From CAYNLK01 sp964398055 (GTDB taxonomy: Bacteria; Chloroflexota; Anaerolineae; 4572-78; J111): a DNA stretch of 64,000 nucleotides. Under the pieces are notes generated by a model, which saw only the letters and a program-made list of their open reading frames with translations, was not told the origin of the DNA and made no database searches. The translations under genes were made by a program, and so were the position numbers. Position 1 is the first letter of the stretch; every line of letters starts with the position of its first letter. Location: the NCBI GenBank assembly GCA_964398055.1, contig CAYNLK010000017.1:48650-112649 (forward strand). Direction: 5' to 3'. Positions 50,416 through 58,435 of the stretch are shown piece after piece.

Positions 50416-51903
50416 ATGAAAAAAAGAATTGCTGTGATTGGAAGTGGTTTCGGTGGCCTGGCGACGGCGATTCGCCTGGCCAACCGCGGCCATCACGTCG
50501 AGATCTTCGAGAAGCTCGACAAGTTGGGTGGCCGGGCCTACGTTTACGAGATCAACGGTTTCAAATTCGATGGCGGCCCCACCGTCATTACTGCCCCTTT
50601 TCTATTCGACGAAATCTTCGAGGCCGCCGGCAAGCGCCGCGAGGATTACGTTCAATTCAAACCGCTCGATCCATACTACCGCATCTTCAACCACGAGGGG
50701 CGTTACCTGGATTACAACGGCGACGAGGATTTCATCCTCAACCAGATCGAGCAGTGGCATCCGGCCGACAAAGCCGGCTACCAGCGCTTTATGCAGACCA
50801 CCAAGGCTATCTTTGACAAAGGTTTCATCGAACTGGCCGATAAGCCTTTTCTGTCGGTGCTGGATATGGCCAGAGTGGCCCCCGATTTGATCAAACTGCA
50901 ATCTTATCTGAGCGTTTATCGCTACGTTTCCCAATTTGTGCAAAACGAGTTTTTGCGGCGCTGTTTCTCCTTCCACCCGCTGCTGGTCGGCGGCAACCCG
51001 TTCGATTCTTCCTCGATCTATGCTATGATCCACTACCTGGAGCGAGAGTGGGGCATCCATTATGCTCTGGGCGGCACCGGCGCTTTGGTGGCGGCGATGG
51101 GTCGCTTGTTTGAGGAGTTGGGCGGCCAGATTCATCTCAACGCCGAAGTCCAAGAAATCCTGGTGGACCAGCGGCGGGTCACCGGCTTGCGATTGGCCGA
51201 TGGTTCGGTCCAGCCGGCCGATGTCATTGTCAGCAACGCCGACGTGGCTTCAACCTATCGCACCTTGATTCCAGAACAGTATCGCCGCAAATATACCAAC
51301 CGTAAAATCGAGCGGATGAAATACAGTATGTCTCTGTTCGTGATCTACTTTGGCACCAAGCGCCGCTACAACGACACCCGCCTGGCCCACCACAACATCA
51401 TCCTGAGCCAGCGGTACAAGGAGCTGTTGAATGATATCTTCAATAAAAAGGTCCTGGCCCAGGATTTCTCGCTCTACCTGCACATGCCCACTCTGACCGA
51501 CAGCTCGATCGCGCCCGCGGGCCACGAGAACTTCTACGTTCTCTCGCCGGTGCCCCATCTGGGGGCCGACATCGACTGGAGCCAGGCGGCCAAACCGTAC
51601 CGGGACGCCATTATCCAGTTTTTAGAGGCCAATTACCTGCCCGACCTGCAAGCCAATATTGTGGCCGAGCATACCATCGACCCGCGCCACTTTCAGCATA
51701 CGCTGAACAGTTACCTGGGCGCGGCCTTTTCGTTCCAACCGGTCTTGACCCAATCGGCCTGGTTCAGGCCCCACAATCGCTCTGAGGATTTTGCCAATCT
51801 CTACTTTGTCGGTGCCGGCACCCATCCCGGCGCAGGGCTGCCGGGGGTGCTCTCCTCGGCCAAGATTGCCGAGAATCTGATTTGCACGAATAATGTACTC
51901 TGA
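50416..51903 (+). CDS. crtI: Phytoene desaturase CrtI
   Basis: A 495-residue FAD enzyme: IAVIGSGFGGLATAIRLANR at the start, GGRAYVYEINGFKFDGGPTV, the conserved HPLLVGGNPF/ALGGTGALVAAMGRLFEELG region and the C-terminal bacterial-type phytoene dehydrogenase signature NLYFVGAGTHPGAGLPGVLS. It desaturates phytoene stepwise to lycopene at the membrane surface. It is divergent from the cyclase and is followed after five bases by the secreted glycosidase/propeller gene. No phytoene synthase (crtB) accompanies it in this window. Confidence 0.95.
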   Translation: MKKRIAVIGSGFGGLATAIRLANRGHHVEIFEKLDKLGGRAYVYEINGFKFDGGPTVITAPFLFDEIFEAAGKRREDYVQFKPLDPYYRIFNHEGRYLDYNGDEDFILNQIEQWHPADKAGYQRFMQTTKAIFDKGFIELADKPFLSVLDMARVAPDLIKLQSYLSVYRYVSQFVQNEFLRRCFSFHPLLVGGNPFDSSSIYAMIHYLEREWGIHYALGGTGALVAAMGRLFEELGGQIHLNAEVQEILVDQRRVTGLRLADGSVQPADVIVSNADVASTYRTLIPEQYRRKYTNRKIERMKYSMSLFVIYFGTKRRYNDTRLAHHNIILSQRYKELLNDIFNKKVLAQDFSLYLHMPTLTDSSIAPAGHENFYVLSPVPHLGADIDWSQAAKPYRDAIIQFLEANYLPDLQANIVAEHTIDPRHFQHTLNSYLGAAFSFQPVLTQSAWFRPHNRSEDFANLYFVGAGTHPGAGLPGVLSSAKIAENLICTNNVL

Positions 51904-51908
51904 GGGCT

Positions 51909-54900
51909 ATGCCTGTTAACCCAAAGCTCAATTTTTTGTGGGCCGGTTTGCTGCTGGCGCTGCTGGTGTTGATTGCGCCGGCAGCCGCCCAACCGGCCAT
52001 GCCGCTGCTCGGTTTTCACGTTGGTCGCGGCGACGCCGCTCACCTGGCTGCGGCGCGCTTTGCCGGGGCCAGTTTTGGGGTGGTTGTGTTCAGTTGGGCC
52101 GATATCGAGCCGGAGCCGGGTTACCTCTATTGGGAAGTCCCCGATGCCGCGCTGCGCGCCGCCGATTTCTACGATCTCCAAATTGTCGCCCGGCTGGATC
52201 GCCCACCTGACTGGGCCACGACCGACCGCGGCCCAACGCCCTGGAATCTGGAGGCGTACGCCAACTTCGTCAGCCGGGTGGTGGAACGGTACGGCAACCG
52301 GCTGGCCGGGATCATCATCTGGAACGAGCCTAATACCGCCTTGGAATGGTCCGGCGAGTCACCCGACCCGGCCGGTTATGTGGCGATGTTAAAGGCAGCC
52401 TACCCAGCCGCCAAGGCAGTCAATCCTGACTTGCCGGTGCTGCTGGCCGGGCTGGCCTTTACCCCGGGCGACGCTAACAATATTAACGATCTGGAGTACC
52501 TGCAACAACTCTACGACGCCGGCGCCGGAGCCTACTTCGATATTTTGGCGGCCCATCCCTACGGTTTTGGCCGGCCACCCGGCGACTCGCCGGACGCGGA
52601 CCAACTCAACTTTCGCCGGGTCGAGTTGCACCGCCAGATTATGGTCGCCAACGGCGATGAGGCCAAGCCGGTCTGGGTTACGGAGATGGGCTGGCGCACC
52701 AGCGCGCCCAATCCCGCCGATGAGTGGCAGGTGGTCAATCCCAGGCAGCAGGCCAGCTATACGCAGCAGGCCGTGGCCTATGCCGCCCGCAGCTATCCCT
52801 GGCTGGAACGGCTGGCCTTTTGGGAGCTGAACGCGGCCGGAGACGATTATGGTTACTACCTCTGGCACGGGCCGGCTGAAACCAGCTTTGCGTATGAGGC
52901 GCTGGTGGCCGAGTGCCAGCGTTTTAACCCGGCCTGTCGCACCGATCCGGCCACGCTTCAGCCGGCGGCAGTAGAGGCCGAGACGTCTGTGCCCATTCTG
53001 GCGCCCGATGTCATCATCCGCCTGGGCGACCGGGCCACCCTGCATCCCCATTGGGTTCACCTGCACGGCGGCGGTGAGAATTTCAGTCCTGCCTGGCAGG
53101 GTGAGTTCTTTTTGACCACGGCCCAGGCCAACCGGTCCTATAACGTGCTGCTCGAACTGATGCAGGTCGACCAGCCCAACAATCGGGTGCGGCTCAATGG
53201 CGTCGAGTTGGGCTATCTGGCGACTCGGACCCGGCCTGATCCAACCAGCACCTGGGTGAGCCAGCGCTTTGAATTGCCGGTCGGTTTGGCCCGGCCCGGC
53301 GTTAACACGCTGGAAATTGCGGTGGGTCCGCGCAACCCGGCTCACCAGTATGGCTTTTGGCGCTGGGAGAATATGCAGTTCCGCCGCGCCCGGCTGGCGC
53401 CTGCCGAGCGACCTCCCGCTGCACTCATCAGTGATTGGACGCCGCAACCCAGTCCCAGCGGCTGGAGCGAGGCGATCCGGTTGCGGCCTGGCGCGGCGGC
53501 TGATTTTTGGTTGATGGGTAATCGCCGCGGCCAAATCTGGCGGGGTGACAGGGCGATGCCTGCGCTGCAAAATGAAGCCGGTAATATGGCCGACCGGCTC
53601 TTCACCGATGTGCTGCCGACCGGCCAGGGCGAACTGGTCGCCACCGACCGGGGGTTGCTCTGGCGGACGGACGAGGCGAGCGAGTGGCAAGCGGTGGTGG
53701 GGGGACCGGCGGCTTTTGCCTACGTAGTCAGGGCGGCTGGCGACCGATTCTATGCCGGCTTTGAAGCGGCCGGCGTTTGGAGCGCCCCCGACCTGGCCGG
53801 TTTCTGGCAACCGGCCGGCCTGGCCGACCAGACGGTGCTGGATCTGGCCTATGACCCAAATTCTCAGCGCCTCTACGCCGCCACTGCGGCCGGAGTGTTT
53901 GTTCGCCGTGATGCGGGCAACGACTGGGACTCTTTACCGGCCCTGCCCGGCAAGAGCGAAAATACCCAGGCGGCTTTCTCTACTCGCCTCTTCCTGAGCC
54001 AGGACGGCGAACCGGTGGTGCGCAGTCAAGACCGGTTGTGGCGCTGGTCCGAAGCGGAAGAAGCCCGGCTCGCGTTTGGCCCGGCGGAGTTGAGCCAGGC
54101 CAACAAAATTTATGCCGTGCTGGACTGTTGCGGCCCCGGTAGCTTGGTTGCCAGCCGTTATGAGGGCTTATGGCAGTTGGATCAGGCTGGCGAGTGGCAG
54201 CGCCTGGATGGCGACAACACCTTTGGCCTTGTCAACGCGACCGACTTACTTCGTATAGAGAATAAGCTGTATGCCGCGGGGATGGTTGGGCTATTTGGTT
54301 CGGTCGATGGGGGAGAGAGTTGGCAGAAAGTCGACGGCTTGCCGGCCACGGTGACAGATCTGCTGGTTGATCCGGTGGAGCCGGCGCGCTGGCTGGCGGG
54401 AACGCCGGCGGGCGTGTATCGCAGTGACGACAGGGGTGCGAGTTGGCGTGCAGTCAGCCCTCCCTGGACCGTGTGGGATATGGCATTTGGGGCCGATGGT
54501 CGTTTGTTCGTAGCTCACGCTCGGGGGGTGGCCTGGACCGATGGCCTGGGCAGTTCATCGCCGGCTTGGTCGGCGGCCCGGGGGCTGGAGGGGGTGCTCT
54601 TCTTCAGCGTCAATCCTCATCCCACCGACCCCGATTTGCTTTGGTCCGGCGCCTGGGGTAATGACATTGGAGTGAGTGCTGATGGCGGCCAAACGCTGGC
54701 GTCGTTAGGTAATGGTTTGGAAACGTTGAGCATATTGGACGTGCTTTGGCATCCCACCCCTGGCCAGGTGACTGTGGGTACTATTGAGGGGTTATATCGG
54801 ACTGATGACGCCGGGGCAAGCTGGTTCAAGCTGCCCGGTCCCCTTAGCCAGCAGACGGTTTACGATCTGCTTCAAACCGGCGATGGCGCAATATGGGCCG

Positions 54901-55217
54901 GCGCCGCCGATGGGCTGTGGGTCAGCGCCGATTACGGGGTGAACTGGACTCGGATCGAAAGTATACCGTTGGCGTCGGTTTTGCGCCTCGGGCAATTTAC
55001 GGATGCCGCTGGTGAACTATGGCTGTGGGCGGGCACTGAAGCCGATGGTCTGTGGCTCAGCGCCGACGGCGGCCAGACCTGGGTGTTCGGCGGGCTGGCC
55101 GGCCGGACGGTTTACCAGTTGTTGGCTGACCCGGCTCAGTCTGAGCGACTGGTGGCAGCCACGGAGCAGGGCATTTTCGCCGCATCTTTGCCAGCCCCAA
55201 TCGAATCGGCTAACTAA
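51909..55217 (+). CDS. Secreted GH39-like glycosidase fused to a BNR beta-propeller
   Basis: 1102 residues. A signal peptide covers about residues 1-28 (WAGLLLALLVLIAPAAAQPA). Residues about 35-335 form a clan-A TIM barrel: acid/base Glu140 in IIIWNEPN and nucleophile Glu259 in VWVTEMGW, about 120 residues apart as in GH39-type enzymes. A beta-sandwich-like segment follows (about 355-500). The rest is a propeller of sialidase/YCF48-type repeats, e.g. SVDGGESWQKVDGL, SDDRGASWRAVS, TDDAGASWFKLP, SADYGVNWTRIES and SADGGQTWVFGG. It should act on surface or extracellular sugars. It follows crtI by five bases and is probably co-transcribed; why is unclear. Confidence 0.82.
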   Translation: MPVNPKLNFLWAGLLLALLVLIAPAAAQPAMPLLGFHVGRGDAAHLAAARFAGASFGVVVFSWADIEPEPGYLYWEVPDAALRAADFYDLQIVARLDRPPDWATTDRGPTPWNLEAYANFVSRVVERYGNRLAGIIIWNEPNTALEWSGESPDPAGYVAMLKAAYPAAKAVNPDLPVLLAGLAFTPGDANNINDLEYLQQLYDAGAGAYFDILAAHPYGFGRPPGDSPDADQLNFRRVELHRQIMVANGDEAKPVWVTEMGWRTSAPNPADEWQVVNPRQQASYTQQAVAYAARSYPWLERLAFWELNAAGDDYGYYLWHGPAETSFAYEALVAECQRFNPACRTDPATLQPAAVEAETSVPILAPDVIIRLGDRATLHPHWVHLHGGGENFSPAWQGEFFLTTAQANRSYNVLLELMQVDQPNNRVRLNGVELGYLATRTRPDPTSTWVSQRFELPVGLARPGVNTLEIAVGPRNPAHQYGFWRWENMQFRRARLAPAERPPAALISDWTPQPSPSGWSEAIRLRPGAAADFWLMGNRRGQIWRGDRAMPALQNEAGNMADRLFTDVLPTGQGELVATDRGLLWRTDEASEWQAVVGGPAAFAYVVRAAGDRFYAGFEAAGVWSAPDLAGFWQPAGLADQTVLDLAYDPNSQRLYAATAAGVFVRRDAGNDWDSLPALPGKSENTQAAFSTRLFLSQDGEPVVRSQDRLWRWSEAEEARLAFGPAELSQANKIYAVLDCCGPGSLVASRYEGLWQLDQAGEWQRLDGDNTFGLVNATDLLRIENKLYAAGMVGLFGSVDGGESWQKVDGLPATVTDLLVDPVEPARWLAGTPAGVYRSDDRGASWRAVSPPWTVWDMAFGADGRLFVAHARGVAWTDGLGSSSPAWSAARGLEGVLFFSVNPHPTDPDLLWSGAWGNDIGVSADGGQTLASLGNGLETLSILDVLWHPTPGQVTVGTIEGLYRTDDAGASWFKLPGPLSQQTVYDLLQTGDGAIWAGAADGLWVSADYGVNWTRIESIPLASVLRLGQFTDAAGELWLWAGTEADGLWLSADGGQTWVFGGLAGRTVYQLLADPAQSERLVAATEQGIFAASLPAPIESAN

Positions 55218-55405
55218 AAAAGGAAGTGGGAGCGAATCCTTGGGCACCCTTGCTCCTATGCTTGGCCCCAAGAGTGGACTTATTCCTGGTCTGAGGTAGA
55301 ATAAAGCCGCGAGCGTTGTCAGCGATGGCAATTCAAGATGGGAATTGGCGGGATCTCCCGCCGTTGGCAAATATATATCCAAATTACTGATAAGGAGATC
55401 GAATC

Positions 55406-55831
55406 ATGGATAAGCAAAAGTTAATCGATAACCTGAATCAAGACCTGGCCGATGAGCTATCGGCCGTCATCCAGTACACCATTTATGCCGCCAAGGTGAC
55501 CGGCCCGTACCGGCCGCAACTGGTCCAATTCTTTTTGGCCGAAGTGCCGGACGAGCAACTGCACGCCCAATATCTGGCCAACAAGATTGTGGCTCTGGGC
55601 GGCGAGCCGACCACCAAACCCAGCCCGGTTCCGGCGGCCAAAAGCAACCGGGAGATGCTCGAAGCGGTGCTCGCGGCGGAGAACCGGGCCAAGGCCAACT
55701 ACACCCAACGGGCCGAAGAGGCCGACGCCTTTGGCGACAAGGGTATGGTCGTCCAGTTGGAGGATATGATCCGGGATGAAACCCAACATTCCGAGGAAAC
55801 CGAGCGGATTTTGAGAGATTGGCCGCTGTAA
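55406..55831 (+). CDS. Ferritin-like di-iron protein (bacterioferritin type)
   Basis: 141 residues folding as a four-helix bundle. All di-iron ligands of the ferritin family are present: Glu17, Glu50 with His53, Glu92, and Glu125 with His128. The methionine haem ligand of classic bacterioferritin is not obvious. It may store iron, act as a peroxidase/ferroxidase, or belong to the short ferritin-like (DUF892/Dps-like) group. GGAG precedes the ATG at eight bases. A strong hairpin follows the stop. Confidence 0.88.
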   Translation: MDKQKLIDNLNQDLADELSAVIQYTIYAAKVTGPYRPQLVQFFLAEVPDEQLHAQYLANKIVALGGEPTTKPSPVPAAKSNREMLEAVLAAENRAKANYTQRAEEADAFGDKGMVVQLEDMIRDETQHSEETERILRDWPL

Positions 55832-55858
55832 AGCGGAAAACGTGAAACGTGAAAAGTG

Positions 55859-55886
55859 AAACGTGAGGGTCAAAACCCTCACGTTT
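55859..55886 (+). terminator. Hairpin after the ferritin-like gene
   Basis: Perfect 12-base arms AAACGTGAGGGT (55859-55870) and ACCCTCACGTTT (55875-55886) with a four-base loop, then TACGTTTTT. The shape and T-rich tail fit a Rho-independent terminator, but the sequence belongs to the GTGAAACGT spacer family. Confidence 0.65.
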
Positions 55887-55946
55887 TACGTTTTTGATGG
55901 GCTGCCGGAATCAAGTTGATGAATGTATTATGGAGGAGTTCAATTT

Positions 55947-56441
55947 ATGAGCGTGCAGCGGCTTGAGCCGGGGCCGGGCCAGGAGTCGGTTTGGGACTAT
56001 CCCCGGCCGCCCAGGTTGGAAGATTCGTCCCGCCACATCCAGGTGGTCTTCAACGGCGAGGTCATTGCCGATACCCGCCGGGCCAGGCGAGTGCTGGAGA
56101 CCAGCCACCCGCCGGTCTACTACATCCCGCCGGCAGACATCAAAATGGAATATCTGCGGCCAACCGGGCGGCAGAGCTGGTGCGAGTGGAAAGGTCGCGC
56201 CGGCTACTACACCGTGGACGTAGCCGGCCGGCAGGTGCTTGATGCGGCCTGGACCTATCCTGACCCGACCGCCGGCTTTGAAGCCATCAAGAATTACGTG
56301 GCCTTTTATCCCGGTAAGATGGAGGCGTGTTATGTTGATGGCGAGCGGGTGCAGGCCCAGGCCGGTGATTTCTACGGCGGCTGGATCACCAGCGATATCA
56401 TTGGGCCGTTTAAAGGCGGGCCGGGCACGGTGGGTTGGTAG
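55947..56441 (+). CDS. DUF427 domain protein
   Basis: 164 residues from the ATG at 55947 with GGAGGA nine bases upstream. A DUF427 domain covers most of the protein: VFNGEVIADTRRARRVLETS, PPVYYIPPADIKMEYL, FYPGKMEACYVDGERVQAQA and DFYGGWITSDIIGPFKGGPG. Members are small cytosolic proteins of unknown function, conserved in many bacteria. It stands alone between a terminator-like hairpin and a convergent gene. Confidence 0.9.
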   Translation: MSVQRLEPGPGQESVWDYPRPPRLEDSSRHIQVVFNGEVIADTRRARRVLETSHPPVYYIPPADIKMEYLRPTGRQSWCEWKGRAGYYTVDVAGRQVLDAAWTYPDPTAGFEAIKNYVAFYPGKMEACYVDGERVQAQAGDFYGGWITSDIIGPFKGGPGTVGW

Positions 56442-56516
56442 GGGGGCGTGGTGGTTGAGGGTCTAGAAAACTCGTTCCCGTGACGATAAAGTGAGCCGTA
56501 GCATTGCTACACACGC

Positions 56517-57602
56517 TTAAGCATACACGCCGTACTTTTTCCCGGCCTCAATAAACGCTTGCACATTTTCCAGCGAGATGCCCTCGTGGAAGGAGTGATC
56601 GGTCGCCAAAACGTAGCCGCCTCCCGGCGCGCACGTCCGCAGACACTCCAGCACGGCCTGTTCGATTTGCTCGGGCGTCCCCCGCGGCATGATATTGGTG
56701 GCGTCGACATTGCCGATCAGGCACACTTTATGGCCGTATTGGGCCTTGACCGCGGCGATATCCATTTTGGCCGCCCGTTGCAGGTTGTTCAAACCGACGA
56801 TTTCCAGGTCCATCACCTCGCTCAGGATTGAGTTGATGTTGCCGCAGCTATGAAAAATTACGGGTGTACCGGTGTCGGCCAACGTTTTGATCTGCTGGCT
56901 CAGGTGAGGCAGCACGAATTCACGGACGCGTTTGGGAGAGAAGAAGGTGCCGTTGTTAGCCCCCTGATCGTCGTGGATCACCAGCGCATCGACCCCCAAC
57001 TCAACCATTTGCAGGCCCACCTTTGTCCAGAATTCAGACGTGGTTCTGAAAATATCTTTGAGCACGTCGGGCCAGTCGTACAGGGCATAGGACATCAAGA
57101 CCAGACCAACCAGCATCCAGGTGGTCGACATCGGTCCCCGCAGCCCGACGACTACGGCAATTTCCTGATCCGGCTCCCGCCTGGCTTCGGCCAGAGCCGC
57201 GCGGGCGTGCTGCAAACGCCAGTCGGCCAGGGGATCGGGCGGGGTCAACCTGGCCCAATCTGCCGGGGTCTTCACCGGATACTCTTCGGGAAAGGCCAGC
57301 GGCCAGGAAGTCTCCTCGAGCAGGTAGCGCGTACCCCACTCATCATAGTAGTTGTGGTCGCTAACCCACCGCCAACGTTCAGACGGGAGGGCGTTATAAC
57401 CCCCGGCCGGAACCCAAACCGCATCCATCCCCAGCGCCTTGGCCAGGCGCGCCGCCAGGGCGCCGTTGAAATAACCGGGGTGTTCGCCCAAGACCGCCTC
57501 ATAGTGAGCGGGATTGTTTAGCCAGTCAAAAATAGGCACCCGGTCCGGTTGCTCGCAACGCAGCGCCGTTAGAAATCTCTGCCGCGGTGTCATCGTATCC
57601 AT
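56517..57602 (-). CDS. Uroporphyrinogen decarboxylase (URO-D) family protein
   Basis: 361 residues from the ATG at 57602, which has GGGAGG about nine bases upstream; ATG 57611 would be too close. A TIM-barrel protein of the URO-D/methyltransferase family: MTPRQRFLTALRCEQPDRVP at the start, VLKDIFRTTSEFWTKVGLQM and VIHDDQGANNGTFFSPKRVR in the middle, and PVIFHSCGNINSILSEVMDL near the end, where the HSCG motif matches zinc-binding corrinoid methyltransferases (MtaA/CmuA-like) more than haem-pathway HemE. Likely moves methyl groups from a corrinoid or acts on an unknown substrate. No corrinoid protein is next to it. Confidence 0.85.
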   Translation of the reverse strand: MDTMTPRQRFLTALRCEQPDRVPIFDWLNNPAHYEAVLGEHPGYFNGALAARLAKALGMDAVWVPAGGYNALPSERWRWVSDHNYYDEWGTRYLLEETSWPLAFPEEYPVKTPADWARLTPPDPLADWRLQHARAALAEARREPDQEIAVVVGLRGPMSTTWMLVGLVLMSYALYDWPDVLKDIFRTTSEFWTKVGLQMVELGVDALVIHDDQGANNGTFFSPKRVREFVLPHLSQQIKTLADTGTPVIFHSCGNINSILSEVMDLEIVGLNNLQRAAKMDIAAVKAQYGHKVCLIGNVDATNIMPRGTPEQIEQAVLECLRTCAPGGGYVLATDHSFHEGISLENVQAFIEAGKKYGVYA

Positions 57603-57652
57603 AAACTCCATTCCTCCCTTGAAAATAGCCCTCACCCCGTCGCTGAGCGACT

Positions 57653-57677
57653 CCCCTCTCCCAATTTGGGAGAGGGG
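57653..57677. repeat. CCCCTCTCCCAA palindrome
   Basis: CCCCTCTCCCAA (57653-57664) and TTGGGAGAGGGG (57666-57677) are perfectly paired around one base, followed by TTGGGGGAGAGGG. A stable DNA or RNA hairpin upstream of the URO-D gene. Confidence 0.8.
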
Positions 57678-57773
57678 TTGGGGGAGAGGGCCGCTACCTC
57701 ACCCCCATTTTCATTCATCGTTGCCGTGCCGCAGGCTGGGTCCGTCTCCTCGAAAAATCCTTTCACTAAACTA

Positions 57774-57816
57774 TTTTTTTCTCGTTCCCAAACTCAGTTT
57801 GGGAACGAGAAAAAAA
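57774..57816. terminator. Perfect bidirectional terminator-like hairpin
   Basis: 21-base arms at 57774-57794 and 57796-57816 are perfectly complementary around a single base. The arms read CTCGTTCCCAAACT / AGTTTGGGAACGAG, bordered by seven T on the left and seven or more A on the right. The A-stem-T layout would give a T-tail on the minus strand and resembles bidirectional terminators, although it lies between the starts of divergent genes. Confidence 0.65.
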
Positions 57817-58207
57817 ACGAGAAAATATGCTCTATGGTTAAATTAAGTCGTTTCCTGGACTATCTCAGATTTTGCCCCCCTGTTCGCCGACGGCTGACAA
57901 TCGGTTGGACTATCATTTTACCCGCAAATTCGACTTTAGTAAACGCATTGTCTGGCTTCGGGTGTGTCGGACATTTTAAGCGGACCGGGGGGTGTGGGGG
58001 GTGACCCCCCAATTTCCCCCTGTGCTTTCCAAAAATTTTGGATGCACCCTCCGGCTTCTTCAGCATAGGCTTTGATCAATTTATTGAGCGTTTTTAATTT
58101 TGATCGATCTGGGCTAGACCTGAAATAGCCAGAACCCGTCATATTTGCCAAGATCGGCTCAATCTGCCAGAATCCGCTTTATTGTACAGTGTAAAATGTG
58201 ACAAGTG

Positions 58208-58235
58208 AAACGTGAGGGCTAAAATCCTCACGTTT
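58208..58235. repeat. AAACGTGAGG hairpin
   Basis: Arms AAACGTGAGG (58208-58217) and CCTCACGTTT (58226-58235), closely similar to the hairpin at 55859-55886; another member of the GTGAAACGT spacer family. Confidence 0.7.
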
Positions 58236-58435
58236 TATGTTTCTGGCCCCACTCTTTCAAACGCGAAGGAGTCATCACGAACCTGACGGCACACCGCCGA
58301 TCATGAAAAAAAGAACGCAGAGAGCACGGAGAAGACGCAGAGCTACGCCAAGTCTTTCTTAAATTTACCTCTGTGTGCCTCTGTGACGGCTCCGTGAAAC
58401 TCTGTGTAATTTTATGTTCAAAGGAGAGACAAGGT

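Larger units (their letters stand above)
57612..58435. other. Long intergenic region packed with inverted repeats
   Basis: About 820 bases without a supported gene. It contains the palindromes at 57653-57677, 57774-57816 and 58208-58235 and a CACGGAG/CTCCGTG pair (about 58335-58396) of the same kind as at 12161-12232. From 57850 to 58190 the base composition is lower in GC, with a run of G and C tracts (GGGGGGTGTGGGGGGTGACC near 57986-58006). Frames here are short and lack ribosome sites; it may be a decayed gene or element. Confidence 0.6.

Noticed and set aside
56517..57602. Haem-pathway uroporphyrinogen decarboxylase HemE
   Set aside because: The HemE N-terminal substrate motif is absent and the HSCG segment fits the corrinoid methyltransferase branch of the family better.
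57936..58151. 71-codon minus-strand frame starting MANMTGSGYF in the long spacer
   Set aside because: No ribosome site, Pro/Gly-rich end translated from G/C tracts, and no recognisable family; treated as non-coding.
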